Shown here: piece by piece, positions 52,050-62,060 of the stretch
Layout: each line of letters begins with the position of its first letter
Numbering within the stretch: position 1 is the stretch's first letter
Origin: Lepidostoma basale
Taxonomy: Eukaryota; Arthropoda; Insecta; Trichoptera; Lepidostomatidae
Length of the DNA stretch: 64,000 nucleotides
Assembly: GCA_022606425.2 (NCBI GenBank)
Contig: JAHDVF020000240.1
Location: 1,860,001 to 1,924,000 of the forward strand
Reading direction: 5' to 3'
Program-made: the position numbers and the translations under genes
The notes under the pieces: model-generated
Databases searched by the model: none
What the model was told of the DNA's origin: nothing
What the model saw: only the letters and a program-made list of their open reading frames with translations

Positions 52050-52400
52050 GTCTTACACTGCTGGACATAGTCCTTCCCCATACTTCTCTGCGTATTCCTG
52101 TATTGTGTCTTTCGCATCTAATCGCCAGCAAATCTCCGAATGTCATTGGACCATCGTGTGGCGGGACTCCCTCTGTTTCTTTTATCTTCGCAGATTCTCC
52201 ACTCAACCACCCTTCTGGTCAATCTATCGTTTTGCCAATCTGGCAACATGTCCCGCAAATGACTATTTAATCTTAGCTACCCTTTTGACGACATCTGTTA
52301 CTCCCAACCTTCTACGTATTTCAGTATTTCGTATCCGGTCTGAGAGTTTTACGTGTAGCATGGCTTTTTTATCAGGTTGGACAATATCATGGTTATTTCT
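52050..52400 (-). pseudogene. LINE family C, C-terminal domain
   Basis: Minus strand: AMLHVKLSDRIRNTEIRRR, LGVTDVVKRVAKIK, a stop where KW is expected, SFAGHVARLAKR, RLTRRVVEWRICEDKRNRG, SPATRWSNDIRRFAGD, a stop, then GKDYVQQC. The tgg-to-tag and tgg-to-tag-like changes at Trp codons are typical decay. The plus-strand 189-codon frame across it is a shadow. Confidence 0.8.
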
Positions 52401-52614
52401 ACCCTTGATGCGTATACATCAGCACTACACTGTGCTGCAACTGAACCATTCTCGAAGATTTTCTAGACCGGATTTTATTCTCCTGACATGTAGTTTTCTG
52501 TTAATTTTTCCTTGGATAATCAGAAGCAGCACTTTGTATTTATCGTTTCGTACATTTGATGAACATGATAATTTATTTTCTTCTATATACGCCATATATT
52601 TAACGCCATTTGTA
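52401..52614. other. Possible further LINE C sequence, unresolved
   Basis: The antisense order seen at 52050-52400 probably continues (agcacagtgtagtgctgatg, cacgtgtcaggag) but no frame is readable. Confidence 0.3.
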
Positions 52615-52700
52615 TAAAAAATGTTGTATAAAAAAACTGGTCCAAGTTAAAGCATAAAAAATGGAGAGCCATCTTCAGGCGTTATCTAGCAATGTAAGAT
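52615..52700. repeat. Short repeat shared with 10050-10135
   Basis: tgttgtataaaaaaactggtcc and catcttcaggcgttatctagca; adjoins the next M1 copy. Confidence 0.5.
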
Positions 52701-52724
52701 AATTGCGTAGCCTTTCACATTGCA

Positions 52725-53030
52725 TTAATAAAGATTTTTGCTTAATGCTTACACCTTATCTTAATGGATGGCGCTAGTGTAGATTGAACTAAAAAATTTG
52801 AAGTGTTTCTCAACATGGTGGCATATATACATCTTCCAAAAAATTTGTCAGACGTGGTGGTCATAAGAAGGGCGGAATGGGGAATGTTGTTAACATAAAG
52901 CGATCGCTTAACCCAACCAATGACAGGTCATAAGTCCTGTAAACGCCTCGACTACCATACTCTGTTTCCAAAAAAAAAACTATTTACATCTTCGTCTCTA
53001 TTGAGATACAGTTAATCCTTAAAAATAAAA
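52725..53030 (+). repeat. M1 repeat
   Basis: tgcttacaccttatcttaatgg, ggcgctagtgtagattgaac, gtcagacgtggtggtcat, gcgatcgcttaacccaacc, cgcctcgactaccatactctg and attgagatacagttaatcc in M1 order. No ORF. Confidence 0.7.
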
Positions 53031-53229
53031 ATATTTTGCCTTGTGAAGATATTAAAATGAAATTTTAAACACCAGAATCACGTGTAAAGAAAACGCAAAT
53101 AGTATTCTTTCCTTATTAATATTTTACATTACTTTAACAGAAATATAATAGATAATGATGAAATTGAAATTATTACTATTATTTAAAAACGAAGCATTAA
53201 TTTCAATGTACTCGTAGAATAAAAATACA

Positions 53230-53345
53230 AATATATTCCATTGTTTTGGGCGAAACACTATGATACTAATATGATGATGTCAACATAGGTTGACGAAACA
53301 GCTGTCGCGAAAAATAAAACTAAAAACTAAACTGTGAAATATAAA
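53230..53345 (+). repeat. Hammerhead repeat family 1 copy
   Basis: Starts with an inverted tail piece (ccattgttttgggcgaaacactatgatac), then the core at 53271-53309: ATGATGA (C3 to A), stem II gtcaac 53279-53284 with gttgac 53289-53294, GAAA 53295-53298, CAGCTG 53299-53304, UC 53305-53306, GCG. Stem II is perfect but C3 is lost. Much of the left arm is deleted. Confidence 0.7.
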
Positions 53346-54280
53346 AACAGAGATCTATCGTTTATAAGTTTATAAATATAGGTACATATATCAATAAAAA
53401 AACAAGTAATTCGTATTTCAGATATGGCAAATAAATGCTTAAAATATAATTTTTACTTAAATTTACAGTAACGTATTTTTATTGTTAACATATTTTATTT
53501 TAAGAGCATTAGAAAATTTTGAATGCATGACAAAATAATTTTATTTATTTTTTATATCGTATGGTCTAAAAAAATTGTCAGCTTCTCGTAAAAGTTTTAA
53601 ATTTTACGCCATCCCCGACGTACAAAATAACGGTCGCCGTTGACGCAATGTGGGCGAACAGTAATTTAGGGGTGACCCACCCCTAAGGATTAGAGAGTTA
53701 CAATAACAGTCAGGGCTACAATAAATAAACATACATTGTTAACCTGAACCCTAAAATAGGGTCCTAGACAAAAAAAAACCTATTTCCAATTATTATTTTC
53801 AATTTAGGTTTGGAAAGTAAATATTCTGTGGATATTTTTAAAATTTACCATTCTTCTATGGATGATATATAATCCGTGTTTGTTTTGCAAGAGCTAGTTT
53901 CGTATAAAATTAATAAAGTTGTAGTGTAAACAAAAATATAAATTTTAAAACAATATTCATAAATAAAATAGAGCCCTATCCAATTTGGATTTCACAAGAA
54001 TTATAGAGATGGAATATAAACGAAGCAGATTATTGAAATAATTGAAACAACGAAACAGAAAAAAATGTTTTGTGATGTTAAGTTTTCTTTATACTGTAAA
54101 ATACTGATTGTTTAATTCTTTTTTTAAATAACCGCCTTTACTTTGCAAAACTTTTCCACAGTTTTTATTATTCTATGATTAAATCAAAATTAATGTAACA
54201 AACTACGTTTTTATTTGTAATAAATCCCGCATTATGGATTTCTGTACATTAAAAACCATTTTTTTTAATACAAACAACAA
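53346..54280. other. Unassigned; GC-richer 53605-53700
   Basis: 53605-53700 (ttacgccatccccgacgtac, cggtcgccgttgacgcaatg, aggggtgacccacccct) is apparently single-copy; aggggtgacccaccccta holds a short palindrome. The rest is A+T-rich. Confidence 0.3.
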
Positions 54281-54284
54281 CAAC

Positions 54285-54560
54285 AAACCATCACGCCGTT
54301 TCCCCGAAAGGGTAGGCAGAGAGTATGTTTAATCCTGACACATTTCTTAGCTTCCTTCATGTTTATACATGCACGCACGTTGATTCTTTAGACTTCTATC
54401 ATGGCCGACCTTTAAAATTTGATTTATTTGGTAATGCCAAGTTTCCTCGAACTCTCACGACTCAATTCACACCATTAAACTATACTTTCTTTACTATTCT
54501 TCCTTCTTCATTTGTCCATGTTTTCCGTATGTCCAATGTATATACATTGATAACAAATAA
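54285..54560 (-). pseudogene. LINE family A, diverged C-terminal fragment
   Basis: aaccatcacgccgtttccccg, gtaggcagagagtatg, atgcacgcacgttgattc, tggccgacctttaaaatttg, attcacaccattaaactatac and ttcttcatttgtccatgtttt follow the A tail in reverse, with substitutions. Confidence 0.65.
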
Positions 54561-54574
54561 AGAGAGAGATAGGT

Positions 54575-54588
54575 GGGGGGGGGGGGGG
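54575..54588. repeat. G homopolymer, 14 bases
   Basis: An uninterrupted run of 14 G after agagagagatagg. Run length may be an assembly or sequencing artefact. Confidence 0.8.
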
Positions 54589-54824
54589 ATTGTTATTTCC
54601 ATTAACAAGAATTAGAAGTATTTATTTATTTTAAACATATCTAAAGCATTACAGAATTTTTTTTCCAATACACTAAAGATACAAGTAATAAAGATAGTAC
54701 TTCCTTCAGATGAGCCAAATTATCACAAAATATGTCAAACTCCGAGGTGATAGGTGGTAAAATATTTACTGAACAAATGATAAACATTTCTTCTATATTC
54801 GCCATGACTGTGTTGTGTATTCAC

Positions 54825-54934
54825 ATTAGAACAACTTGTTGATATCCTTGTATTATCACAACACTTATTTAATTAAACTTTGTATTATAAATAAGTGTTG
54901 TGATAATACAAAGTTATCAACAAGTTGTTCTAAT
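54825..54934. repeat. Long near-perfect palindrome (46-bp arms)
   Basis: attagaacaacttgttgat... (54825-54870) and ...atcaacaagttgttctaat (54889-54934) are inverted with very few mismatches around an 18-base A/T loop. No ORF and no flanking duplication. The arm does not match any other repeat here. It may be a foldback element or a hairpin MITE core. Confidence 0.8.
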
Positions 54935-55544
54935 ATGATAAACACACTACTTTATTGAGACAGTTGATTGTTTTAATCCTAAAAGGCACAAGGTTGATAA
55001 TATAACACTCACTAGTAGGTAAAAATATGGCATACACTAGTTCCCATTTATAAATCTTTTTTATGTGTGAAGCGGTTAAAAATCTAATATTAATATTTCC
55101 AAAGAAACATGATTGTTCATGTAATCAAAATATATTTATTGCCATACCGCTCCGCTTCAAAGACAGTTAAATAAGTAAAGGATGAATCCGGTTAAGTAGA
55201 TAAGTTCTTCTCAGATCCCAAAATTTAAAATGAACGTAAGTGGCTTCCTACCGAAGGATAATTATAATAGGAGAAATCGGAAGCCTATTGTAAGGATTTG
55301 ATGATCGCGAACGTTAATTTGGTTCGTATAATTCCGCCAAGTAGGATGACGAATGGTTACAAAGTAATTTTAAAAGGAATGTTTTTAGGAAGGAGCATCT
55401 ATCAAAATGGAAAAGAAATATATATATTTATAATATTAATTAAAAATATATTTAATAAGGAAATTATTGCCTTTCATAACAAAAAAAATATATATTTATA
55501 TTGCAATAGTAAACACGATTGTTTAGTGGTTTTACTTGGATATT
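54935..55544. other. Unassigned A+T-rich sequence
   Basis: The 86-codon frame 55298-55555 is open (MIANVNLVRIIPPSRMTN) but K/I/N-rich later and matches nothing I recognise. No gene called. Confidence 0.3.
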
Positions 55545-55690
55545 ATTTATGTAAATAGTGACAAATTTGTTTCCCCTTGCGAGGGCATTCTCAAACTGAA
55601 CCTAATCGCCAAACAGTGTGTCCTTATATTGATAAGGTTAAGTTGAGAATGCCCTCATAAGGGAAAACGAATTTGCCACTATTTATATAA
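55545..55690. repeat. Head-to-head pair of hammerhead repeat family 7
   Basis: Left copy (minus, 55557-55597) and right copy (plus, 55640-55680) mirror each other: aaatagtgacaaatttg...gagggcattctcaa versus ttgagaatgccctc...gaatttgccactattt. The right copy has AAAA for GAAA and CC for UC. Confidence 0.8.
55557..55597 (-). ncRNA. Hammerhead-like core, family 7
   Basis: Minus strand: TTGAGAA (complement of 55588-55594; U3 and A8, compensatory), stem II CCCT/AGGG around cgca, one extra G, GAAA (55570-55573), eight-base palindrome CAAATTTG (55562-55569), UC (55560-55561). AGU before the box pairs with ACU after the cleavage site (three stem I pairs). Confidence 0.65.
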
Positions 55691-56221
55691 TTTATATAAA
55701 TTAAATCAAAGTAAAACTACTTAACAATCATGTTCACTATTACAAATTATTAATAGAGTTTTACAAACTTGTACCTCAACCATCAATAATATTATAATTT
55801 TGAATTTTCCATAGCTATTGATCAAAAACATGTTCCCGAAAACAGTTATAAGATGTTTATCTCATAATTGGAGGAAGAGTATATTTGTTCTTCAAAAATA
55901 TTTTTTCAGTACCAATACTTGCAAAATGATTAAATGAAATAAAAAAATATTTCGTTATGTAATGCATTTGTTTGAATGTTAAAATGTCTTTCCAAGCTTT
56001 CCTGTTGAAATCATAACTATGAAGTTATTAAGTGTTCAGTACAGAACATGGCTTAACATTGATATGAAGATCAAATCAGGGTCAAAGCTATTTATTATAT
56101 TTAAAAATAAATATACCGTCAAATGAAGCACCAAGTTTGTGGTGTGGCATATATATGTATAAACAATTAATTATTATATCTGTATAAACAATTAATTATT
56201 ATGTATAAACAATTATTATAA
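55691..56221. other. Unassigned; shared terminal module at 56120-56155
   Basis: gaagcaccaagtttgtggtgtggcat (56124-56149) is the module found at the outer end of hammerhead families 2, 5 and 6, here without a core. A small taaacaattaattatta tandem repeat follows (56159-56215). Confidence 0.4.
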
Positions 56222-56556
56222 ATTAATTGTATCACAATAGAGACGAATATGTAAATTGTTATTTTGGAAACAGAATACGGTAGTCGAGGCGTTGACAGGA
56301 CTTATGACCTGTCATTTCAAAAATTTGTCAGACGTGGTGATCGTAAGAAGGGTGGAATAGGGAATGTTGTTAACATAAAGCGATCGCTTAACCCAACCAA
56401 TGGCAGGTCATAAGTCCTGTAAACGTCTCGACTACCATATTCTGTTTCCAAAAAAACAATTTACATTTCGTCTCTATTGAGATACAATTAATCATTAAAA
56501 ATGATTAACCCATAATGGGTAAAATCCAGTATTTGTCTACAAGTATTTGTATATAT
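56222..56556. repeat. M1 repeat, foldback form
   Basis: Left arm 56222-56314 (attaattgtatcacaatagag ... tatgacctgtcat) is the reverse complement of the right arm 56402-56492 (ggcaggtcataag ... attgagatacaattaat), about 91 bases. The centre holds gtcagacgtggtgatcg and cgatcgcttaaccc. In other M1 copies the left side is different (tggcgctagtgtag), so this copy is rearranged. Confidence 0.75.
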
Positions 56557-57465
56557 TAAAAAAAACAAACAATTATACTTGTTTTTACGCCACATTATTT
56601 TTGTCAAGATGAACAAATAATATTTGAACGATTTTTTGGAAACATTGTATTTTCACAAAACATTTTTTTACACGTTTCATAAACATGTTTTGAATTTGAA
56701 AATTCATTAATTCATACACTGAATAAGGGAAGTCTGTGTCCCGGAACATGTTTGTGAAAGGTGTTTAAAAAATGTTTTGTGAAAGGACAATGTTTCCAAA
56801 AAGTTATGTAAATGTGAATCCACAACACAAAGCGATGTGATGGCGAATATTGAATATTTTTTTAAATAAATATATATGGTATATGGAATTAGACTGCCTG
56901 GTATCTCTTGTACCTCCCTTATAAGGTTTCCATCGCAGACTACAACCCTAATAGGCTTAAAATGGGATTGACAACTTTACTTGGATGTTGTTACTTAAAT
57001 AATTTTCGAGTTAAATTTTGTGGTACAACTTTATATCAGAACCGAAAATTTAATTACTGCATAGTTATGATTTCACCAGGAAAGCCTGGAAAGTTCTTTT
57101 TATATTAACACAAATGCATTATATGATACAATGAAATATTTTTATTTATATTAATTATTATACTTTCGCAAGTAATTGGCTTTGAAGTCAGTTTTTTTGG
57201 AAGAGCAAACATCTTCATCTCTTCCTCCAATGGATTAAAAAAAATCTACAAGAAAATGTATATTATATATTGGTTATATGTATTTTATAAACTATGGTAG
57301 GGATCCATTAACATTATTTGAGTGAACGTGTGCAAATTAGCCGTTTAAATATAGCCTAAGAAACTCTGTATTAAGAATGGAGAATAATATAGAGTAACAA
57401 TCATGTTTCTCCATGTTACTTTTTTTTGACAAATATTATTATATATAATTGATTTCATAGGTCAA
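56557..57465. other. Unassigned; small local repeat 56640-56800
   Basis: ggaaacattgtattttcacaaaacattttttt (56639) is mirrored by aaaaaatgttttgtgaaaggacaatgtttcc (56767): an inverted repeat with ~30-base arms around ~95 bases, a possible small MITE. The rest is A+T-rich. Confidence 0.45.
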
Positions 57466-57469
57466 TTTT

Positions 57470-57870
57470 TTAAAACTAACTAAGCATCACGCTGTCTCCC
57501 CGAAGGGGTAGGCAGAAATAATGGACTGCCACACTTTACTTTTCTGACGTATTTCTCTCGCTTCCTCAACATTCATACATCGTGTCATGCACGTGCGTCG
57601 ATTTCTCTGACTCTTCACATGGCCGACATTTAATATTTGATTTATTTGATTGTGCCACGTTTTCCTCGGTCTTCCCCTATTTCTGGTTCCATTTACATCG
57701 TTAATATATCATTTTTTACCATTCTTTCTTCATTCATACTTTCCATATGTCCAAACCATCTTAATGATCCTTTCATTATTTTGTTCATAACACCATCATC
57801 CGCACCGCATCCACTTCTTATATTTTCATTCGACACTCTATCATACACAGAGTAATCTCACATTTGTCTA
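57470..57870 (-). pseudogene. LINE family A, C-terminal domain and tail
   Basis: Minus strand: YSVYDRVSNENIRSGCGADD, GVMNKIMKGSLRWFGHMESM, NEERMVKN, INDVNGTRNRGRPRKTWHN, QINQILNVGHVKSQRNRRA, MTRCMNVEEAREIRQKSKV and tail gatgcttagttag. Close to the consensus, with few breaks. Confidence 0.8.
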
Positions 57871-58715
57871 AGATACTATACAAAGTATATAAAAAAGAGA
57901 AAGAAAATAAAACACCTACAACAGAAAGTATGGCAAACATAGAATATATATTAATCAATAAATAAATATACCTCTTACTCTTCTTTTTATATAATATTTA
58001 CATGGTTAAAAAAGTAAAATTCTAAGGTCAACTTAAAAAAACATAGAATAGCATCTCTTAAAAAATAGTGCAGAAATTAAAATAAACTATATCGTGAAAA
58101 AATCCCCTTTATGAATGCGTGTTTATTTTGAACAGGGTGCAAGCAGCGTGCCGGTCACGTGACCTATCGATACTTCATTTTCACTTCATAATAGAAAGCT
58201 AATACGATTAGCAACGGCTTTATTTGGGCGAAGTCTAACAACAAGAATGTTTTATTCCTGGCTTACACACAAGAGGACAATTCATCAGATAGTAGAGATT
58301 TCCTTCTATTTTTGTTATTTATGACGCGTGTGGGTATTTGATTAAGGAAGTCCTATATTCCAATAAGAGATGCGAAAATTCGATATCTCAATCAGACATA
58401 AAAAAATATGATTCTGTTTATTTCCCCCTGGAGTGTTGTTTTAACGTTTTATGGCAAAATTATGGGAGAACGTGTGAATATTATAAAATAATATGGGGTG
58501 TTACTCGATCAGAAATATGATACGTTTTTAACAAACCCATTTTTTATGTGAAAACAATGTATTATAGAATAGCAGTTCTTATATCATTAACACGTTGACT
58601 GCGGAACACTGACCGGGACAGTGGTAGGGAGAGGACTCAAACTGCTGACTCTTGTCTAGGTCAGGCCATATACCGTTCGGTTATAAGTTTGTAGTAACTC
58701 ATGAACCTTTTTACA
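57871..58715. other. Unassigned; higher-complexity 58085-58260
   Basis: 58120-58260 (gggtgcaagcagcgtgccgg, cacgtgacctatcgatac, ttagcaacggctttatttgg) appears single-copy. The rest is A+T-rich. Confidence 0.3.
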
Positions 58716-58719
58716 AAAA

Positions 58720-59298
58720 GTATTTTGATATAAAATGGTAAACAAATGAAAAAGTATTTTAATACAATATGATAAAGTAATATTATAATACAATTCGCAA
58801 ATCCTGCAAAATTGAAGGCATAGCGAGATGGAGTAGGCAGAGAAGACGATTCTGGAGGGACCACATCGAGAGAATGGATCCAGCAAAAATTTCTAAGATC
58901 GTGATGCACGAGACTCCAGAGGGCCGTCGACCACCAGGACGACCAGCAAAGAGATGGAAAGAAGGTTGATCGTCTTCATCGCAGGAAGAAAGTTGATATC
59001 CTGCATAAAACATATCGCAAGATCTACAATCAGAAAAAGAAGATGAAAAATATGATAAAGTTAACAAATGACACAAGTATTTTAATACAATTTACTGAGG
59101 TAAACAATGAAACAAGTATTTTAATTTAATATCATATGATAAAATAAACAAATGAAAAAATATTTCAATACAATATGATAAAGTAAACAAATGAAACAAG
59201 TATTTAAAACAATATGATGAAGTAAACAACTATAACTATAATTATATTTTAATATCATATGATAAAGCAAACAAATGAAAAAATATTTTAATACAATA
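58720..59298. repeat. Minisatellite-like array, about 38-45 bp unit
   Basis: The unit tgataaagtaaacaaatgaaacaagtattttaatacaat recurs with variation at about 58727, 58765 (partial), 59050, 59085, 59137, 59178, 59217 and 59262, plus 59668 after a LINE fragment. LINE B pieces at 58795-59045 and 59298-59665 break up the array. Confidence 0.65.
58795..59045 (+). pseudogene. LINE family B, C-terminal fragment inside the minisatellite
   Basis: RKSCKIEGIARWSRQRRRFW, RDHIERMDPAKISKIVMHET, PEGRRPPGRPAKRWKEG, a stop, SSSSQEES and LISCIKHIARSTIRKRR. Nearly open; unit-like sequence flanks both sides. Confidence 0.8.
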
Positions 59299-59665
59299 TG
59301 GCATTGAATCGAGGGCAGACACTGTGGAGACAAAGAGCATGTTAAGGACAACCGAGATGAACACTCCGCGCTATAGCTCGCAAAACCCTACGTGATCGAA
59401 TTAGGAATACAGCAATCTGAGAAATCTGCGAGGTCGAAGATGTGGTCAGATGGGGACGTTAAAGACGGCGATACTGGCATCAACATGTAGAAAGAATGAG
59501 CTCAAATAGGATACCATACATAGCTCTCCATGGAACGCCAAACGGACAACGCCGACCAGGAAGACCCCCGAAACGGTGGAGAGAAAGCTGGAGTTCAGCG
59601 TCTCAAGAGGACCCGCCTGAAATAACAGACTTCTGAGTCTACCAAAAGTGAAGAAGAAGAAGAAT
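59298..59665 (+). pseudogene. LINE family B, second fragment inside the minisatellite
   Basis: ggcattgaatcgagggcagacac, KSMLRTTEMN, ctatagctcgcaaaaccctacg, EICEVEDVVRWGR, RRRYWHQHVERMSSNRIPY, IALHGTPNGQRRPGRPPKRW, RESWSSASQEDPPEIT then a stop and a gaagaagaagaa tail. It includes GIESRADT, the block before the KTLR motif. Two indels. Confidence 0.8.
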
Positions 59666-61040
59666 AATATGATAAAATAAACAAATGAAACTAGTATATT
59701 GCCCCTATCTATTTCTAAAATACTCGTACAATAATATTTACCACGAACCTACTCTATGTCTATATCTTGATTGTAATACATTTGGGGACAATTCCGAGGG
59801 ACCAAATCTAATGTTTGCTAATCTGGTAGCTTTTTAGGGAATTCTTTAAAATCATTTGACTTCCAGAATCAAATGCTGAAACTATATTGAGAAATATTTT
59901 CACATCACATTAATCAACTGTAATTGATTTGTTTGGCTGTATCAGCGAACAAATCAAACATGGTTAACTGCACATCTATAATTATACTGAGATGTCTAGA
60001 CTAGATTGATTTTCATATCTAATTTCAATTAATATCATTGTTAAGATAATCAAAAATTTCCATTAATATAAGATGTTCATAACGGTGTTCATTGACATCA
60101 TGTGACATTGTTATATTACTCGTATATTAATATTAAATGCAGTAAATTGATTATCGTAATTTGGAAGTTGGGGGAAATGTATCCTTAACCGTCGCGTTGC
60201 CATGTGGTAAATTGAGTTTCCACTGCCAATTTAAAGTTGATTTTCTTAAAACCTATGGACCCTAATATTATAAAAAAAATTGTAATCCTCCATTGAAGTG
60301 TTTTCAATATTTCGTAATAAAAAAAAAAGCAAAAAATTACTTCCTTCATCCCAAAAAAAAATATTTTCTAAGACTGCCCTCACCTTCATTCGTGTTAAGG
60401 TAGAATTTGTTTTGCTAATATTTACAACTTTATCAAAAGTGACAAATACTTACTCGCTGTTTTGAAGTATTATAAATTATATCTTTGGCTTTTTCAATAT
60501 GTACGTAATAATACCGACTGTAGACGGAAACGCAGGACGCAACTTAATAATATCAGAACTGTGAAAATATTAACACTTTACCAAAAGGGACAAATATTAA
60601 TACGTACTCGTTGTCTTGAACGTACTATACATTTTGCCTAGGTGCCTTTATCATACGTAAAATCTCGTAAAGTCTAGCCGCGCCGGCCGCCGCGCGGCGC
60701 TTGTCTTTACCTGCGTGTCCAGTCATTCTTATGCTATGACGCATTACATATCAGAAATCGCATGGTTCCAGAAAAAAATTAATAATGATATGTTTTTCAA
60801 ATAATCCATGTATGTTATAGATATCGATCTATTCCTAATGAAATTCCCTACAAGATGACATAAATTAAATTTTGATTAATCTAGTCATATGCTTGATATT
60901 TAGATAAAGTTAGCGGTAAACTGAACTTACCACATGGGAGCAAGCGTTTTGTTTTGAACACGGTACGTTAAGGGTTAAAACATGCGTATTAAAAAAATGA
61001 ACTCACTAACGATTTTAAAATCTAACAAATAGTGAACAAT
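59666..61040. other. Unassigned stretch with a GC palindrome
   Basis: 60679-60703 (gccgcgccggccgccgcgcggcgc) is an isolated GC-only patch capable of hairpins. The remainder is A+T-rich and unmatched; 60170-60280 and 60900-60975 share the idea of cgttgccatgtggtaa / accacatgggagcaagcg, a possible short inverted repeat. Confidence 0.35.
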
Positions 61041-61045
61041 ATTTT

Positions 61046-61480
61046 GAATGTTTACAAATACTTGTAGACAAATACTGGATTTTACCCATTGCAGGTTAAT
61101 CATTTTTAAGGATTAATTGTATCTCAATAGAGACAAAGATGTATATGTTTTTTTTTTTTTTTGCATTATTAACACATTGCGTTATTAAAGATTTTGTGCT
61201 TAATGCTTACACCTAATATTAAGAGATGGCGCTAGTGTAGATTGAACTAAAAAATGTGAAGTATTTCTCAATATTGTAGCATACATACATCTTTCAAAAA
61301 TTTGTCAGACGTGGTGGTCGTAAGAAGGGGGGAATGGGGAATGTTGTTCACATAAAGCGATCGCTTAACCTAACCAATGACAGGTCACAAGTCCTGTAAA
61401 CGATTCGACCACCATATTCTGTTTAAAAAAAAAAAACAATTTACATCTTCGTCTTTATCGAGATACAATTAATCCTTAAA
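61046..61480. repeat. M1 repeat with visible terminal inverted repeats
   Basis: Left end caaatacttgtagacaaatactgg ... attgtatctcaatagagac (61046-61137) is the reverse complement of the right ends of the copies at 9718 and 56222 and partly of its own right end (acatcttcgtctttatcgagatacaattaat). Internal order as in other M1 copies. A poly-T run of 16 lies at 61149. Confidence 0.75.
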
Positions 61481-61514
61481 AATATAACAGTTTTTGTTCA
61501 TATTTGAGAATTAA

Positions 61515-61850
61515 TAATACGTTAAACTAACTAACCATCATACCGTCTTCTCAATCGGAGTCGTGGAAATAATGAACGGTCACACTGTTCTTTCCTCATA
61601 AATATCTCTTGGTTCCTCAACGCATTCACAGGTCAATTTCTCCGACATCTCACGTGGCCGACATATATTTGATTGTTCTAGGTTTTCCTAAGACTTTCTC
61701 TACATCTTGTACCATTTACACTGTTTACATATTGATTCATTATCATTATTTTTTTCCATATTTCAAAACCATCTTAATGTCCCTTTGATGTTTGTTTGTT
61801 CATAACACATTCATTTGCATTACATTCATTTCTTATATTTGCTTTCGTAT
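61515..61850 (-). pseudogene. LINE family A, old C-terminal fragment
   Basis: aactaactaaccatcatacc, gtcacactgttctttcctca, ctcacgtggccgacatatat, ggttttcctaagactttctc, aaaccatcttaatgtcc and cattacattcatttcttat follow A in reverse with many changes. Confidence 0.6.
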
Positions 61851-61930
61851 GAAGTACTTAATTTGTGGTGTTGGATTATTAAATAGAATATTAAAACACT
61901 TTTAATTTGTTTTACACCACTTTATTCTTA

Positions 61931-61975
61931 AACAACTAACCGGTTTCGCCCCCGCCGGATCTTCGTCAGGGTTAC
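61931..61975 (-). ncRNA. Hammerhead-like core, family 2 (left)
   Basis: Minus strand: GTAACC, CTGACGA (complement of 61963-61969), stem II 5' side GATCC with 3' side GGGGC around ggcg (partly eroded), GAAA (61944-61947), CCGG (61940-61943), UU. GTAACC before the box pairs with the AGTTGT after it in five of six positions (two of them G-U wobbles). Core canonical. Confidence 0.75.
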
Positions 61976-62016
61976 AAAAGACACTACTACAAAAGACAAA
62001 ATACACTGTGATTTTT

Positions 62017-62060
62017 GTAACCCCTACGAAGCTCCAGCGGGAACGAAACCGGTTGGTTGT
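62017..62060 (+). ncRNA. Hammerhead-like core, family 2 (right)
   Basis: gtaacc 62017-62022 pairs fully with ggttgt 62055-62060 as stem I (two G-U wobbles at the outer end). Stem II gctcc/ggaac around agcg has one mismatch. GAAA 62045-62048, CCGG 62049-62052, UU 62053-62054. The box is CCTACGA instead of CTGACGA, so this copy is probably dead, while its stem I confirms the fold. Confidence 0.65.

Noticed and set aside
52048..52617. 189-codon open frame on the plus strand
   Set aside because: The minus strand of the same interval encodes LINE family C blocks (SDRIRNTEIRRR, SFAGHVAR, RWSNDI), so the plus frame is a shadow.
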